Shown: positions 28,697 to 40,654 of the stretch, one piece after another
How the letters are laid out: each line of letters opens with the position of its first letter
How positions within the stretch are numbered: position 1 is the first letter of the stretch
DNA from: Labilithrix sp.
GTDB lineage: Bacteria > Myxococcota_A > Polyangia > Polyangiales > Polyangiaceae
Length of the DNA stretch: 64,000 nt
Reading direction: 5' to 3'
NCBI GenBank assembly: GCA_019637175.1
Contig: JAHBWD010000034.1
Coordinates: 24,639 to 88,638, forward strand
Made by a program: the position numbers and the translations under genes
Notes under the pieces: model-generated
Seen by the model: only the letters and a program-made list of their open reading frames with translations
The model's database searches: none
Told to the model about the DNA's origin: nothing

Positions 28697-30949
28697 TCAC
28701 TCGAGCACGGGGCGGGGCGTCTCGAAGGCGGCGCCGGGCAGCGGCGTCGCGAGCGCTTCGTCGGCGGCGGGCAGCGAGATCACGAACTTCGTGCCGGCGC
28801 CCGTCTGGCTCTGCACGTAGATGCTGCCGCCGGCGTTCTGGACGATGCTCTGGCTGATCGCGAGCCCGAGGCCGGTGCCCTTCTCTTTCGTCGTGAAGAA
28901 CGGGACGAACAGGTTCTTCAAGACCTTCTGGCTGATGCCCGGCCCGGTGTCGTGCACCGAGATCTCGACCATCTCGGCGCCGCCGTCGTCGAGCTTCACG
29001 CTCGAGCGCTCGCTCGCCGGGCCCTCGCCCGAAGCGCGCGCCGACGGACCGCGCGAGCTCGCGGGCCCGAGGCGCGCGCCGCTCCACGCCGCGCCGGGCA
29101 TCCTGCGATGCGCCGTGGCCACGGTGACGCGCCCGCGTCCGCTCATCGCGTGGATGGCGTTCTGCATCAGGTTGAGCAAGACCTGACGAAGCTTCTCGGG
29201 ATCGATGCGCGCGCGCGGGATCGGCTCGCCGAGCTCGAGGCGGAGCTCGAGACCGTCGAAGGCGGGGGACGCGCTCGACAAGATTTGCACCGTACGGCGC
29301 ACGGCGGCGTTGATGTCGACGGGGATCGGATTTCCGGCGTGCGGGCGCGCGTAGTCGAGGAAGCTGCCGACGACGCGGTTCAGGCGATCGGTCTCTTCGA
29401 GGATGATCCCGAGGAACTCTTTGGTCGTGGGATCGGCGTCTTTGACGCCGACGCCGAGCTCTTCGAGGAGCTGCGCCGCGCCCTTGATCGCGCCGAGCGG
29501 GTTCTTGACCTCGTGCGCGAGACCGGCGGCCATCGAGCCGAGCGCGGCGAGGCGATCCCGCTCCTTCATGCGCGAATAGATGCGGCTGTTCGCGATCGCG
29601 ACGCCCATCTGCGCCGCGACGGTCTCGAGGAGCACGATCTCCTCGGGCGTGAACGCGTCGCGCACGCGCTCGTCGGCGACGCAGAGGACGCCGACGAGCT
29701 CCTCGGCGTCGCCACGGATCGCCAGGACGACCGACGACTTCAGCGGACCGAGCGCGAGGGCGGCGGTCATCGTCGGCGCCAGCGCCTCGCGCGCGCCGGT
29801 GGCGTCGCGATCGATCTCCGCCTCGCGCGCGATCTCCTCGAGCGACAGCGACATGCCGAGCCGCTCGAGCAGCGGACGCATCGCGAGCGCGTCGAGGCGC
29901 GCAGGCGGCTGCGCCCCGATGGATCCGACCATGTCGAACCCGCTCCCGTCGAGATCGCGCAGGTAGACGGCGCACGTCGTCGCGCGGCGCGAGCGCTCGA
30001 GCCCCGCGAGCACGACCTGGATCATCTCCTCGTTCTCCAGCGTGTGCGCGAGGCGGCGCCGGAGCTCGACGACGCTCGACTCGAGGTCGTAGCGCTCGCG
30101 GAAGAAGAAGCGATTGATGCGCGTCTCGACCTCGTGCTCGAGCGGTTCGAAGAGCACGAGGAAGACGATCGCCGCGAGGACGGCGTTCAGGTACATCGCG
30201 CCGAAGCGGCCGACGTACGTGATGAAGATGTAGAAGATCCCCGCGAGCGCGAAGGCGAGCGCCGTCGAGACGAGCAACCGGCCGGAGAGCTCGTAGAGAT
30301 CGGCGAGGCGAGGCCGCGTGAGCGACTCCGCGAGGACGAAGAGGAAGACGATCGCCAACACGGCGCCGATGGGCGGAAGGTAGACGCCGAGGAACGAGAG
30401 GAAGTCCGCCAGGGTGAAGGTCATCGCGAGCGCGCCGACCGCCGCGAGGAAGCGGATGCGGTCGCGCACCGCGCGCGAAGGGCTCTCCTGCCCGCGGAGC
30501 CATAGCGAGATCAGCGCCGCGGCGAGGAGGCCGAAGACGTAGAAGTAGACCGCGCCCAGCACGAGCGCGCGAACCAACGCGGACGCCTGGTGATAAGGCG
30601 AGAGCGCGACCGCGAGCATCGGCAGCGAGAGCGCGGCCGACACCTTCGTGAGGCGCGAGCCGGTCTGCGCGGCGCGCGCGCCGGGGCTCGCCTGGAGCGG
30701 CGAGATCGACTGGAACAGGTGGACCGCGAACTGCGGCAAGAGGACGGTGAGCACCGCGGTCGCGCGCTCGAACCCGACGTCCTTCATCAGGTCTTGGAGC
30801 GACTGGCTCACGTACCAGAAGGCGACGCACGTCGAGAACGCCGCGAACAGCCAGTGCTGGAGGCGACGGCCGCGCAGCAGCATCGACAGCGCGATCGCGA
30901 ACGCGATGACGCCGCAGAAGAGCGTCGTTCGTGCGCGCAGGTCCTCCAC
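28697..30949 (-). CDS. membrane sensor histidine kinase (7TM-like N-terminus, GAF, HisKA, HATPase)
   Basis: 750 residues from a GTG. The first about 260 residues are hydrophobic with seven or more membrane spans; residues about 290-460 are GAF-like. The H-box is GLAHEVKNPLGA (H479), the N-box NLMQNAIHAM, and the G-boxes DTGPGISQ and GTGLGLAIS are intact, so it should autophosphorylate. A low-complexity Ser/Arg/Pro insert sits inside the HATPase domain. It lies 31 nt after the repeat lipoprotein, itself coupled to the sigma-54 activator, so a single operon is likely. No response regulator with a receiver is adjacent. Confidence 0.9.
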   Translation of the reverse strand: MEDLRARTTLFCGVIAFAIALSMLLRGRRLQHWLFAAFSTCVAFWYVSQSLQDLMKDVGFERATAVLTVLLPQFAVHLFQSISPLQASPGARAAQTGSRLTKVSAALSLPMLAVALSPYHQASALVRALVLGAVYFYVFGLLAAALISLWLRGQESPSRAVRDRIRFLAAVGALAMTFTLADFLSFLGVYLPPIGAVLAIVFLFVLAESLTRPRLADLYELSGRLLVSTALAFALAGIFYIFITYVGRFGAMYLNAVLAAIVFLVLFEPLEHEVETRINRFFFRERYDLESSVVELRRRLAHTLENEEMIQVVLAGLERSRRATTCAVYLRDLDGSGFDMVGSIGAQPPARLDALAMRPLLERLGMSLSLEEIAREAEIDRDATGAREALAPTMTAALALGPLKSSVVLAIRGDAEELVGVLCVADERVRDAFTPEEIVLLETVAAQMGVAIANSRIYSRMKERDRLAALGSMAAGLAHEVKNPLGAIKGAAQLLEELGVGVKDADPTTKEFLGIILEETDRLNRVVGSFLDYARPHAGNPIPVDINAAVRRTVQILSSASPAFDGLELRLELGEPIPRARIDPEKLRQVLLNLMQNAIHAMSGRGRVTVATAHRRMPGAAWSGARLGPASSRGPSARASGEGPASERSSVKLDDGGAEMVEISVHDTGPGISQKVLKNLFVPFFTTKEKGTGLGLAISQSIVQNAGGSIYVQSQTGAGTKFVISLPAADEALATPLPGAAFETPRPVLE

Positions 30950-30980
30950 GCGGCGAAGCCTAGCGCGTTTGACGACTCAG

Positions 30981-31315
30981 TCAGTCTTTGTCGGGTCGGT
31001 TCGGATCGCTGCTGCCGCGCCACGGATCGGGGTGCGGGCCGTTGGGATTGCCGTTCGCGTTCGGCGTCCACGGGTCGGGGTGCGGCCCGTTGGGGTCGAC
31101 GTTGGTCGGGTGCGCGGGCACGCCGATGGCGGGCCCGCTGCGGCCGCTCGACCCCTCACGCCCGTCGACACGGACGAGGTGCGCGCCGACGACGTCGTCG
31201 ACCTCCTCCGTTTCGTCGTCGCCGTCGGGACCGGCAGGGAGCGCGCAACCACCGAGCGCGAGCGCGGACGCGGCGAGAGCCGCGAGTAGCAGACGAAAGT
31301 TACGGTTGATGCAAT

Positions 31316-31319
<4 letters not shown>
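30981..31319 (-). CDS. small repeat lipoprotein
   Basis: 112 residues. Signal peptide with lipobox LALGGC (Cys about 25), an acidic linker (DGDDETEEVDD), then a Pro/Asn/Asp-rich tail with two copies of PNGPHPDPW. The ATG overlaps the sigma-54 activator stop by 4 nt, so the two are coupled. No family recognised. The tail is predicted disordered and may interact with the cell surface or bind a ligand through its Pro/His/Trp units. Confidence 0.75.
31020..31095 (-). repeat. two near-identical DNA repeats encoding PNGPHPDPW
   Basis: The two copies start at 31020 and 31068, 48 nt (16 codons) apart, and differ at only a few of about 28 positions (CCACGGATCGGGG versus CCACGGGTCGGGG). This indicates recent duplication inside the lipoprotein gene. 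Confidence 0.7.
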
Positions 31320-34939
<3,620 letters not shown>

Positions 34940-35282
34940 AGCCGACGAAACCTACTCGAAAGATGACCTTGTTCAAGGACGGAAGCAGCCTCCGTCGCGT
35001 CTCCCGTCATTGTAGCGCCAGGAGGGCAAAGGCGCTGTTTTGCCTGGTTTTTTCAGACAAAAGCAGCAGGGCTGGACAGATACGGCACGTCTTCTTCGTG
35101 GAAGGCTCTTCCGTCCCGCCGTTCCTCGCAATTTTCTCCGCCGGTCACTCTTCGGCGAACGCCGGAGAAAAATGGCGAGGAGGGCGTGACCTGAGGCGTG
35201 GAAGCAGCAAGAGCTGGTCCATGTCCAAGTCATTGAAATGACAGGATGCAGGCTCGAGCGTCAGGCAATGCACGCTGCGCCG
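34940..35282. other. 343-nt intergenic region, palindrome-rich and relatively AT-rich
   Basis: No gene supported here. It lies downstream of the DUF2520 stop (35283) and upstream of the sigma-54 activator start, both on the minus strand. It holds an imperfect hairpin at 35038-35062 (TTTTGCCTG/CAGACAAAA), a long inverted repeat at 35124-35180, and a 14-nt palindrome GTCATTGAAATGAC at 35229-35242. A hairpin at 35281-35297 overlaps the DUF2520 stop. The activator's promoter must be in or near it. Two short overlapping frames (34933-35241 and 34973-35233) show no family signature. Confidence 0.55.
35124..35180. repeat. long imperfect inverted repeat
   Basis: Arms CCTCGC-AA-TTTTCTCCG and CGGAGAAAA-ATG-GCGAGG give about 15 base pairs interrupted by one small bulge, with a 22-nt loop. 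It could be a regulatory site for the sigma-54 activator gene, or a transcript end for the nadD operon. No T-tract follows on either strand. Confidence 0.6.
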
Positions 35283-36197
35283 TCAGCGGCGCTGACGCTT
35301 CTTCCGGGGCCCGTTCGCCCGCGGGCGGGCGCTGGGCCGGCGCTTCGCGTTCTTGTTCTTGGCGGGCTTGGCGCCCTTGGCCCGCGCCGCGTTCGCGAGG
35401 ACCTCGCGGACGGCGTCGAAGCTCGCGGCGGGCGCGTCGCCGATCGCGCGCGCCAGCGGGAGCTGGGCCGCGGCGCTCGCGACGAAGAGCGGCAGGGCCG
35501 GCGCGAGCCGCTCGCGCAGGAGCGCGATCTGACGCTCGATCGCGCCGGCGTCGCCGCGGCGCACGGGGCCGGTGAGCGCCTCGGGGAAGCCGAGCGCCTC
35601 GACGTTGTCGGCGACGCTCCGCAAGAGCGGGCCGAGCATCTTGGGCGCGTCTTTGCGAGGAACGCCGGAGACGACGAGCAGCTCCTCGCCCATCGCCGCG
35701 AGCGCCGCCGCGCCGTTCGCGACGAGCCCCGCGGCGGCGTGGTAGCCGACGGTGTCGAGCCGCGCGAACGTCCGCGGCGTCATCCCGAGCCGCTTCGCGA
35801 GCGCGCGCGCGCGCTTCTCGGCCTCGGGATCGCCTTTGACGTGACAATGCCCGCGCGTGAGCTCGGGGAAGAACGTCTTCGACGCGAACGAGATCATCGG
35901 GTGCATCTGCGCGATGCCGGCGCACGATCCACGGAGCGCCGCGATCGCGTCGGCGGGGAGCGATCCTGCGTTGTGCACCACGACCGCGTTCCTTCGAACG
36001 ACGCCCGACGCCGCGAGATCGGCCGCGACCGGACCGAGCTGGCGATCGCGCACCGCGAGGATGATGACGCGCGCGTCGATCGGCGTCGTCGGCACGCCCT
36101 TGCGCGCGGGGCGCAGCGTCACGGCGTATCCCTTCTTTCGCAGGGCGCGGGCGAGCGCGCGGCCGACCTTGCCGGCGCCGAGGATGAAGACCTTCAT
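35283..36197 (-). CDS. DUF2520/Rossmann-like domain protein with basic tail
   Basis: 304 residues from the ATG at 36197, which overlaps the nadD stop by 4 nt. N-terminal Rossmann loop LGAGKVGRALARALRKKGY, then VVVHNAGSLP, GIAQMHPMISF and the DUF2520 C-terminal helical domain (GYHAAAGLVANGAAALAAMGEELL). The fold is like that of ProC or ketopantoate reductases, but this family has no settled substrate. The last 35 residues are Lys/Arg/Pro-rich, a basic tail absent from usual members. Third of an operon with a phosphoesterase-like gene and nadD. Confidence 0.83.
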   Translation of the reverse strand: MKVFILGAGKVGRALARALRKKGYAVTLRPARKGVPTTPIDARVIILAVRDRQLGPVAADLAASGVVRRNAVVVHNAGSLPADAIAALRGSCAGIAQMHPMISFASKTFFPELTRGHCHVKGDPEAEKRARALAKRLGMTPRTFARLDTVGYHAAAGLVANGAAALAAMGEELLVVSGVPRKDAPKMLGPLLRSVADNVEALGFPEALTGPVRRGDAGAIERQIALLRERLAPALPLFVASAAAQLPLARAIGDAPAASFDAVREVLANAARAKGAKPAKNKNAKRRPSARPRANGPRKKRQRR

Positions 36198-36751
36198 GAT
36201 CGATAGAGCCCTCTCGTGCGGGCGTGCGCGAGCACCTCGCGAGGCACGAGCTCCGCGAGCTCGTCCCATCGCTCCTCTCCCATCATCGTGCGCACCTCGG
36301 TGCTCGAGATGGCCGGCAGGATGGCGGGCGGCGCGCCCTCGTACGCCACCCCCACGCGCCCGAGCACGATCGGCGGCGCGATCGCGCTGATCTTGTCGAA
36401 GGCGTACCACTTCGACGACTCGGCCATCAGATCGGCGCCCATCACGAAGCGCATGTTCCACTCCGGGTGCTTCGCGCGCAGGTGCTCGAGCGTGCGCAGC
36501 GTGCGGCTCTCTCCGCCGAGCTCTTCTTCGACGCGGGAGACCTCGACGCGCGGCAGAAAGCCCATCGCGAGCTCGCACATGCGCACGCGATCGTCGTAGG
36601 GCGCGAGCGACTTGGCGAACGGATGCTGGTACGTCGGCACGACGAGCAGCCTCTCCACCTCGAAGCGCGCGTGCACCACGGCGAGCGCGAGCACGTGCGC
36701 GAGGTGCGGCGGGTTGAACGATCCGCCGAAGATGCCGGTGACGCCGCTCAC
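36194..36751 (-). CDS. nadD: nicotinate-nucleotide adenylyltransferase
   Basis: 185 residues from a GTG that overlaps the previous stop (GTGA). Nucleotidyltransferase motif GIFGGSFNPPHLAH at the N-terminus, YDDRVRMCELA, and the C-terminal ISSTEVR are diagnostic. It adenylylates nicotinate mononucleotide to NaAD. The pncB and nadE genes that flank this step are at 59936-63264, so the whole nicotinate-to-NAD route is inside the window, though split. The overlap structure places it between the phosphoesterase-like and DUF2520 genes. Confidence 0.93.
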   Translation of the reverse strand: MSGVTGIFGGSFNPPHLAHVLALAVVHARFEVERLLVVPTYQHPFAKSLAPYDDRVRMCELAMGFLPRVEVSRVEEELGGESRTLRTLEHLRAKHPEWNMRFVMGADLMAESSKWYAFDKISAIAPPIVLGRVGVAYEGAPPAILPAISSTEVRTMMGEERWDELAELVPREVLAHARTRGLYRS

Positions 36752-37413
36752 GCGTCCCCGCCCGTTCCTGCTCCCTCGGGCCCGGGCGGCGCCTGCGACG
36801 GCGTGCCCTGGACGCGCATCTTCGCTCCGCGCTGGACGGTGAGCGCCTCGCGCTGCGTCGGCTTGCCGGTGGAGTCGTAGATCGTGATCAGCACGTCGTC
36901 CGACTCCTCGTCGATGACGGCGATGCCGCCGCCTTCGGATCCGATCGGACCGGGCGTGACGAACCAGCGCGCGCCGATCTTGCGCACGAGGGGCCCCTCG
37001 CTCTTGCCGAAGAAGAGGAGGTTCGCCGCGAGGATGTCTTCCTCGTCGAGCATCGCTTTGTCGTGGATGAGCACGGCGACGCGATCGCCGACCATCTCGA
37101 TCGTCCGCGCCGTCTGCTCGGGCAGAGCTTCGAGCGACTTGAGCCGCAAGCGCGCGCGCTCGGTGGCGACGAACCTGTCGATCTGCTCCGCGCTGCCCTC
37201 GAGCGCGATGTCGGCCGCGCGGCGCCACGCGGCGTCGTCGCTGGGATCGTCGCCGACGAGCTTGCGCGCCCACGCCGCGACCGCGCGGTCGAGCGCGCCG
37301 TCGTTGCCCAGGTAGATGGCGCGATGCACGCGCGCGCCGTTCAGGAGAAACTCGGCAGCTCTCCCGAGGGCGCCGACGTCGCTACCGGCTGGACCGAGCA
37401 GGCCGAGGCGCAT
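36748..37413 (-). CDS. calcineurin-like phosphoesterase-fold protein, probably inactive
   Basis: 221 residues from the ATG at 37413; a GTG at 37440 would precede the family start. The N-terminal MRLGLLGPAGSDVGALGRAAEFLL and the C-terminal WFVTPGPIGSEGGG are positioned like the first strand and the NPGS segment of YfcE/MJ0936-type phosphoesterases. The metal-binding DxH, GNxD and GHTH motifs are not recognisable (GND replaces GNHD-like; no DIHG). Activity is therefore doubtful. Fold assignment is by inference. First gene of the nadD operon. Confidence 0.5.
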   Translation of the reverse strand: MRLGLLGPAGSDVGALGRAAEFLLNGARVHRAIYLGNDGALDRAVAAWARKLVGDDPSDDAAWRRAADIALEGSAEQIDRFVATERARLRLKSLEALPEQTARTIEMVGDRVAVLIHDKAMLDEEDILAANLLFFGKSEGPLVRKIGARWFVTPGPIGSEGGGIAVIDEESDDVLITIYDSTGKPTQREALTVQRGAKMRVQGTPSQAPPGPEGAGTGGDA

Positions 37414-37491
37414 GCTTCCGGCCAGTCTCCCGAGCCCCACGGCGAAAGTAAAGCGGGCTCGGTGAGATTGGCTGTTTTATGCTGCGCCGCC

Positions 37492-38838
37492 GTGTCGGGG
37501 CGCCGTCCAGCCACACCGGAAGCTGCTCGGGAGAGCCCGCGCTCGCGCGTGGCTCCGCTGCGCGATCCGGTCACGATCACGCTCGACGGCGAGCCTATCG
37601 TCGCCGAGCGCGGCGAGCCGATCGCGGCGGCGCTCGTCGCCGCAGGCAAGCTCATGGTCGCGCGGAGCCCGAAGTTCCATCGACCGCGAGGCCCCTCGTG
37701 CTTCCGCGCGGCGTGCGACGGCTGCCTCGCGCGCGTCGACGAGACGCCGAACGTGATGACGTGCATGACGCCGGCGCGCGAGGGCACCGCCGTCGTGTCG
37801 CAGAACCGGCTCGGCCCGCGGCAGATCGATCTCCTGCGGATGACCGACTGGTTCTTCCCGGAGGGCCTCGATCATCACGAGCTCTTCGCCGGGATCCCCG
37901 GCGTGCAGAACGTCATGCAGGCGTTCGCCCGCAGGGTCGCGGGCCTCGGCCGCCTGCCGGCGGAAGGAACGCCGCCGCGCGCCGCCGCGCGGCGCGACGC
38001 CGACGTCGTCGTCGTCGGCGCGGGCCCCTCGGGGATGGCGATCGCATCCCGCCTCGCGCGCGCCGGGCGCGCGGTCGAGGTGCTCGACGATCAAGATGCC
38101 CCCGGCGGTGGCCTGACCGCGCTCGACGCCGACGACGCGAGCTCCTTCTCCGAGATCCATGCATCCTTCATGGATCTCGTCGCGCGCGGGCGCGTCCGCT
38201 TGCGCACGTCGACGATCGCCGGCGGCGTCTACGGGCGCGATCTCCTGGTCTCCGGCCCCGAGGGCGCAGAGATCCTGCTCGCGCGCGCGCTCGTCCTCGC
38301 GAGCGGCGCGCACGACGGCGTGCTCGCGTTCGAGGGCAACGACGTGCCCGGCCTGATGAGCGCGCGCGCCGGGGGATGGCTCCTCCGCCGCGGCGTGTTG
38401 CTCGGCCCGCGCGTCGTGGTCGTGATCCCCGAGGGCGGCGGGCCCTTCGGCGCGTCGTACGCGCGCGCGATGGCCCGCGCCACGATGCAACGGCAGGGAA
38501 AGCACGCGCCGACCGTCACGGTGGTGCAGGGCACGCCGCTCCGCATCAAGGGATCGAGCCGCGTCAAAGGCGTCGTCGTCATGACCGCCGCGGGCAAGGA
38601 AGAAGCGCTCGCGGCCGACGCCGTGCTCGTCGACGCGCCGCGCTCGCCCGCGTACGAGCTCGCGACGCAAGCAGGCGCGACCGTGCGCCACGAGCCGCGC
38701 GGCTACGTCGTGGTGACCGACGGCGGTCGCGCCGCAGAGGGCGTCTACGCCGTCGGCGAGCTCGCGGGCTGCCCGCTCGACGCCGCCGCCGTCGACGCCG
38801 ACGCCGCGCGCGCCGCGGCCACGATCCTCTCGGTGTAG
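37492..38838 (+). CDS. FAD-dependent oxidoreductase with N-terminal [2Fe-2S] domain (sarcosine-oxidase alpha/HcnA-B-like)
   Basis: 448 residues from a GTG at 37492; upstream GTG at 37462 is possible. Residues about 20-110 form a Fer2_4-type domain: CFRAACDGC-11-C gives a Cys-x4-Cys-x2-Cys pattern and a fourth Cys in VMTCM. Then a dinucleotide fold VVVVGAGPSGMAIASRLARAGRAVEVLDDQ, a second motif at RVVVVIPEGGG, and the C-terminal YAVGELAGCPLD. This resembles the alpha subunit of heterotetrameric sarcosine oxidases and hydrogen-cyanide synthase. The beta subunit is not adjacent. Convergent with ccmB: the two genes end 2 nt apart. Confidence 0.8.
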   Translation: MSGRRPATPEAARESPRSRVAPLRDPVTITLDGEPIVAERGEPIAAALVAAGKLMVARSPKFHRPRGPSCFRAACDGCLARVDETPNVMTCMTPAREGTAVVSQNRLGPRQIDLLRMTDWFFPEGLDHHELFAGIPGVQNVMQAFARRVAGLGRLPAEGTPPRAAARRDADVVVVGAGPSGMAIASRLARAGRAVEVLDDQDAPGGGLTALDADDASSFSEIHASFMDLVARGRVRLRTSTIAGGVYGRDLLVSGPEGAEILLARALVLASGAHDGVLAFEGNDVPGLMSARAGGWLLRRGVLLGPRVVVVIPEGGGPFGASYARAMARATMQRQGKHAPTVTVVQGTPLRIKGSSRVKGVVVMTAAGKEEALAADAVLVDAPRSPAYELATQAGATVRHEPRGYVVVTDGGRAAEGVYAVGELAGCPLDAAAVDADAARAAATILSV

Positions 38839-38839
38839 C

Positions 38840-39571
38840 TCAATCGTCGACGAGCGCGCCGAAGAGGCCGATGCCGAGCGCCGCGGTCAGCGTCACCGAC
38901 ATCGCCATGAGGCCGAGGAAGCCGGAGTAGCTCTCGAACGGCTGCACCTCGAAGGCCTTCCGCGTCCCGACGACGCCGCAGACGAGCACCGGCGAGAGGA
39001 GCGGGAAGAGCACGATCGCGAGGACGAGATCGCGCGCGCGCGTTCGCACGGTCATCGCGCCGAAGAGCGTGCCGACGAACGAGAGCGACGCGGTTCCCAT
39101 CACGAGAAGCGCAAGGAAGGAAGAGACGTGGAAGCTCGTCGGCTCCTTCACCGGCGCGGCGACGGTCGACGCCTGCGCCGAGAAATCGACGTGGAAGAGG
39201 AGCATGCACAACAGGACGAGCGGGATCTCGACGATCATGATCATCCCGAACGTCGCGAGCGCCTTGCCGACGAAGATCGACGCCCGAGGCACGGGCGCGA
39301 CGAGCAGCCCGGTGAGGGCCGACTCGTCGCGCTCGCGCTGCCACACCCGCCCGAAGGAGAGCACCGCGGCGAAGAAGATCGTGATCCAGATCGTGCCCGC
39401 GGCGGTCGCGGCGTTCGTGTCGTCGTTGACGTAGAACGCCATGCTCGAGAGGAAGCCGACGACGATCGAGAAGACGCCGGCGGTCGCGGTGATCTCGCCC
39501 GTGCGCCGCTCGATGCGCACGTCCTTCTTGCAGATCTCCCACGCCGCCGCGATCGCGCCCGGCCGACTCAT
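38840..39571 (-). CDS. ccmB: heme exporter protein B
   Basis: 243 residues with six hydrophobic segments and the CcmB core (WITIFFAAVLSFGRVWQRERDESALTGLL, then APVPRASIFVGKALA). CcmB is the membrane part of the CcmAB transporter of cytochrome c maturation. No ccmA, ccmC, ccmE or ccmF is in the window, so this gene is solitary or these are elsewhere. The 51-nt gap to the Spy-like gene upstream leaves cotranscription open. Confidence 0.85.
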   Translation of the reverse strand: MSRPGAIAAAWEICKKDVRIERRTGEITATAGVFSIVVGFLSSMAFYVNDDTNAATAAGTIWITIFFAAVLSFGRVWQRERDESALTGLLVAPVPRASIFVGKALATFGMIMIVEIPLVLLCMLLFHVDFSAQASTVAAPVKEPTSFHVSSFLALLVMGTASLSFVGTLFGAMTVRTRARDLVLAIVLFPLLSPVLVCGVVGTRKAFEVQPFESYSGFLGLMAMSVTLTAALGIGLFGALVDD

Positions 39572-39622
39572 GCGGCCGATGGTAGGCGAGCGCCCGCCGA
39601 ATGCCGATTCTTCAGCGCGCGA

Positions 39623-40528
39623 TCAGCGCGCGAAGGGGAGGTCGCCGCCCGAATTCGCGATCTGGCGGAGCTTGTCGGCCGCGATCTTGCGCTGCTCGGG
39701 CGTGAGGATCGGCAGGACCTTCTCCGCGGCGCCGACGAAGCGCGTGCTGCCCGCGGCGGCCATCACGCGCACCTTGTCGGGCGACGGACCGGCCGCGTTG
39801 GCGTCGAACTTGTCGGTGCGGAACGACTCGAGCGCCTGCTTGCCCTCGCTCATCCGCTCGTGCATGCCGCGGAACATCTCGCGACGATCGCGGCCGCCCT
39901 CGTGGCCGCTCATCAGCGCGTCCTTGATCTGCGACTTCTGCTCGTCGGTGAGCTTGAGATCTTCGGCGAGCTGCTTCATCCCGTGGAAGCCGTGCTTGCC
40001 CTTGTGGTGGCCGCGCTCGCCGTGCTCGCCGCCCTCGCCGCCCTTCATGCGGTGGTGCTTGCCCTTGAAGCGCGACTCGAGCGCGTCGACGAAGAGGTTC
40101 CGCTGGTCGGCGTCGAGGATCGCGTGCACGCGCGCGAGCGCCGCGCGATCTTCGGGGCGGCTCTTCTCGAGGTCGGCGACGATGCGATCGATCTTGGGCT
40201 GGAGCGCGCCCTTGTCGATCGCGCCCTTCTCCACCTGATCGGCGACCGCGAGCATGAGCTCTTTGCGCCCGTCGGCCATCGCGACGTGGCGCGCTTCGCT
40301 CGCCTGCGCGAGCTTCTCGAGCTCGACGCGCTGATCGGGCCGCAGCGGGACCTCGCCGAGCGCGTCGCCGACGAGCTTCACGACGCCGTGCGTGTTCTGA
40401 CCCACGGGGGCCTTGCTCACGCCCGCGGCCGTCTGGGGTTGCTCGACGGTGCCGCCGCAACCGATCGCGGCGAGCGATCCCGTGGCGAGGGCGAGCGCAA
40501 AGGCAAAGCTTCGGACCTTCTTCATCAT
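39623..40528 (-). CDS. Spy/CpxP-like LTxxQ lipoprotein
   Basis: 301 residues. The start MMKKVRSFAFALALATGS leads to lipobox AAIGCG (Cys about 24). Two LTxxQ-type motifs (LKLTDEQ, PILTPEQ) mark a Spy/CpxP-like periplasmic protein that binds metal or unfolded proteins. A His/Gly/Lys-rich stretch (GGEGGEHGERGHHKGKHGFHG) separates two helical halves and could chelate metal. The leader contains a hairpin that could mask the GGAGG ribosome site. Confidence 0.8.
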   Translation of the reverse strand: MMKKVRSFAFALALATGSLAAIGCGGTVEQPQTAAGVSKAPVGQNTHGVVKLVGDALGEVPLRPDQRVELEKLAQASEARHVAMADGRKELMLAVADQVEKGAIDKGALQPKIDRIVADLEKSRPEDRAALARVHAILDADQRNLFVDALESRFKGKHHRMKGGEGGEHGERGHHKGKHGFHGMKQLAEDLKLTDEQKSQIKDALMSGHEGGRDRREMFRGMHERMSEGKQALESFRTDKFDANAAGPSPDKVRVMAAAGSTRFVGAAEKVLPILTPEQRKIAADKLRQIANSGGDLPFAR

Positions 40529-40530
40529 GA

Positions 40531-40557
40531 CCTCCGGACATTATGACGTGGCGGAGG
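40531..40557 (-). promoter_or_regulatory. potential Shine-Dalgarno-sequestering hairpin
   Basis: On the minus strand the leader has CCTCCG (40557-40552), a 15-nt loop, then CGGAGG (40536-40531) directly before the first ATG. The second arm contains the GGAGG ribosome site, so folding would block translation. Confidence 0.35.
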
Positions 40558-40654
40558 CCCGGTCCCATCCGTCAGGACAGGTAAAGAACCGTAAACAGCC
40601 GCGCTTTCGGCGGCCGTGCTCGAGCTTTTCCAAAACGAATACGGGTACTTCGCG

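Noticed and set aside
36748..37413. Naming the first gene of the nadD operon as an active phosphodiesterase
   Set aside because: The metal-binding motifs needed for activity could not be found, so only the fold is suggested.
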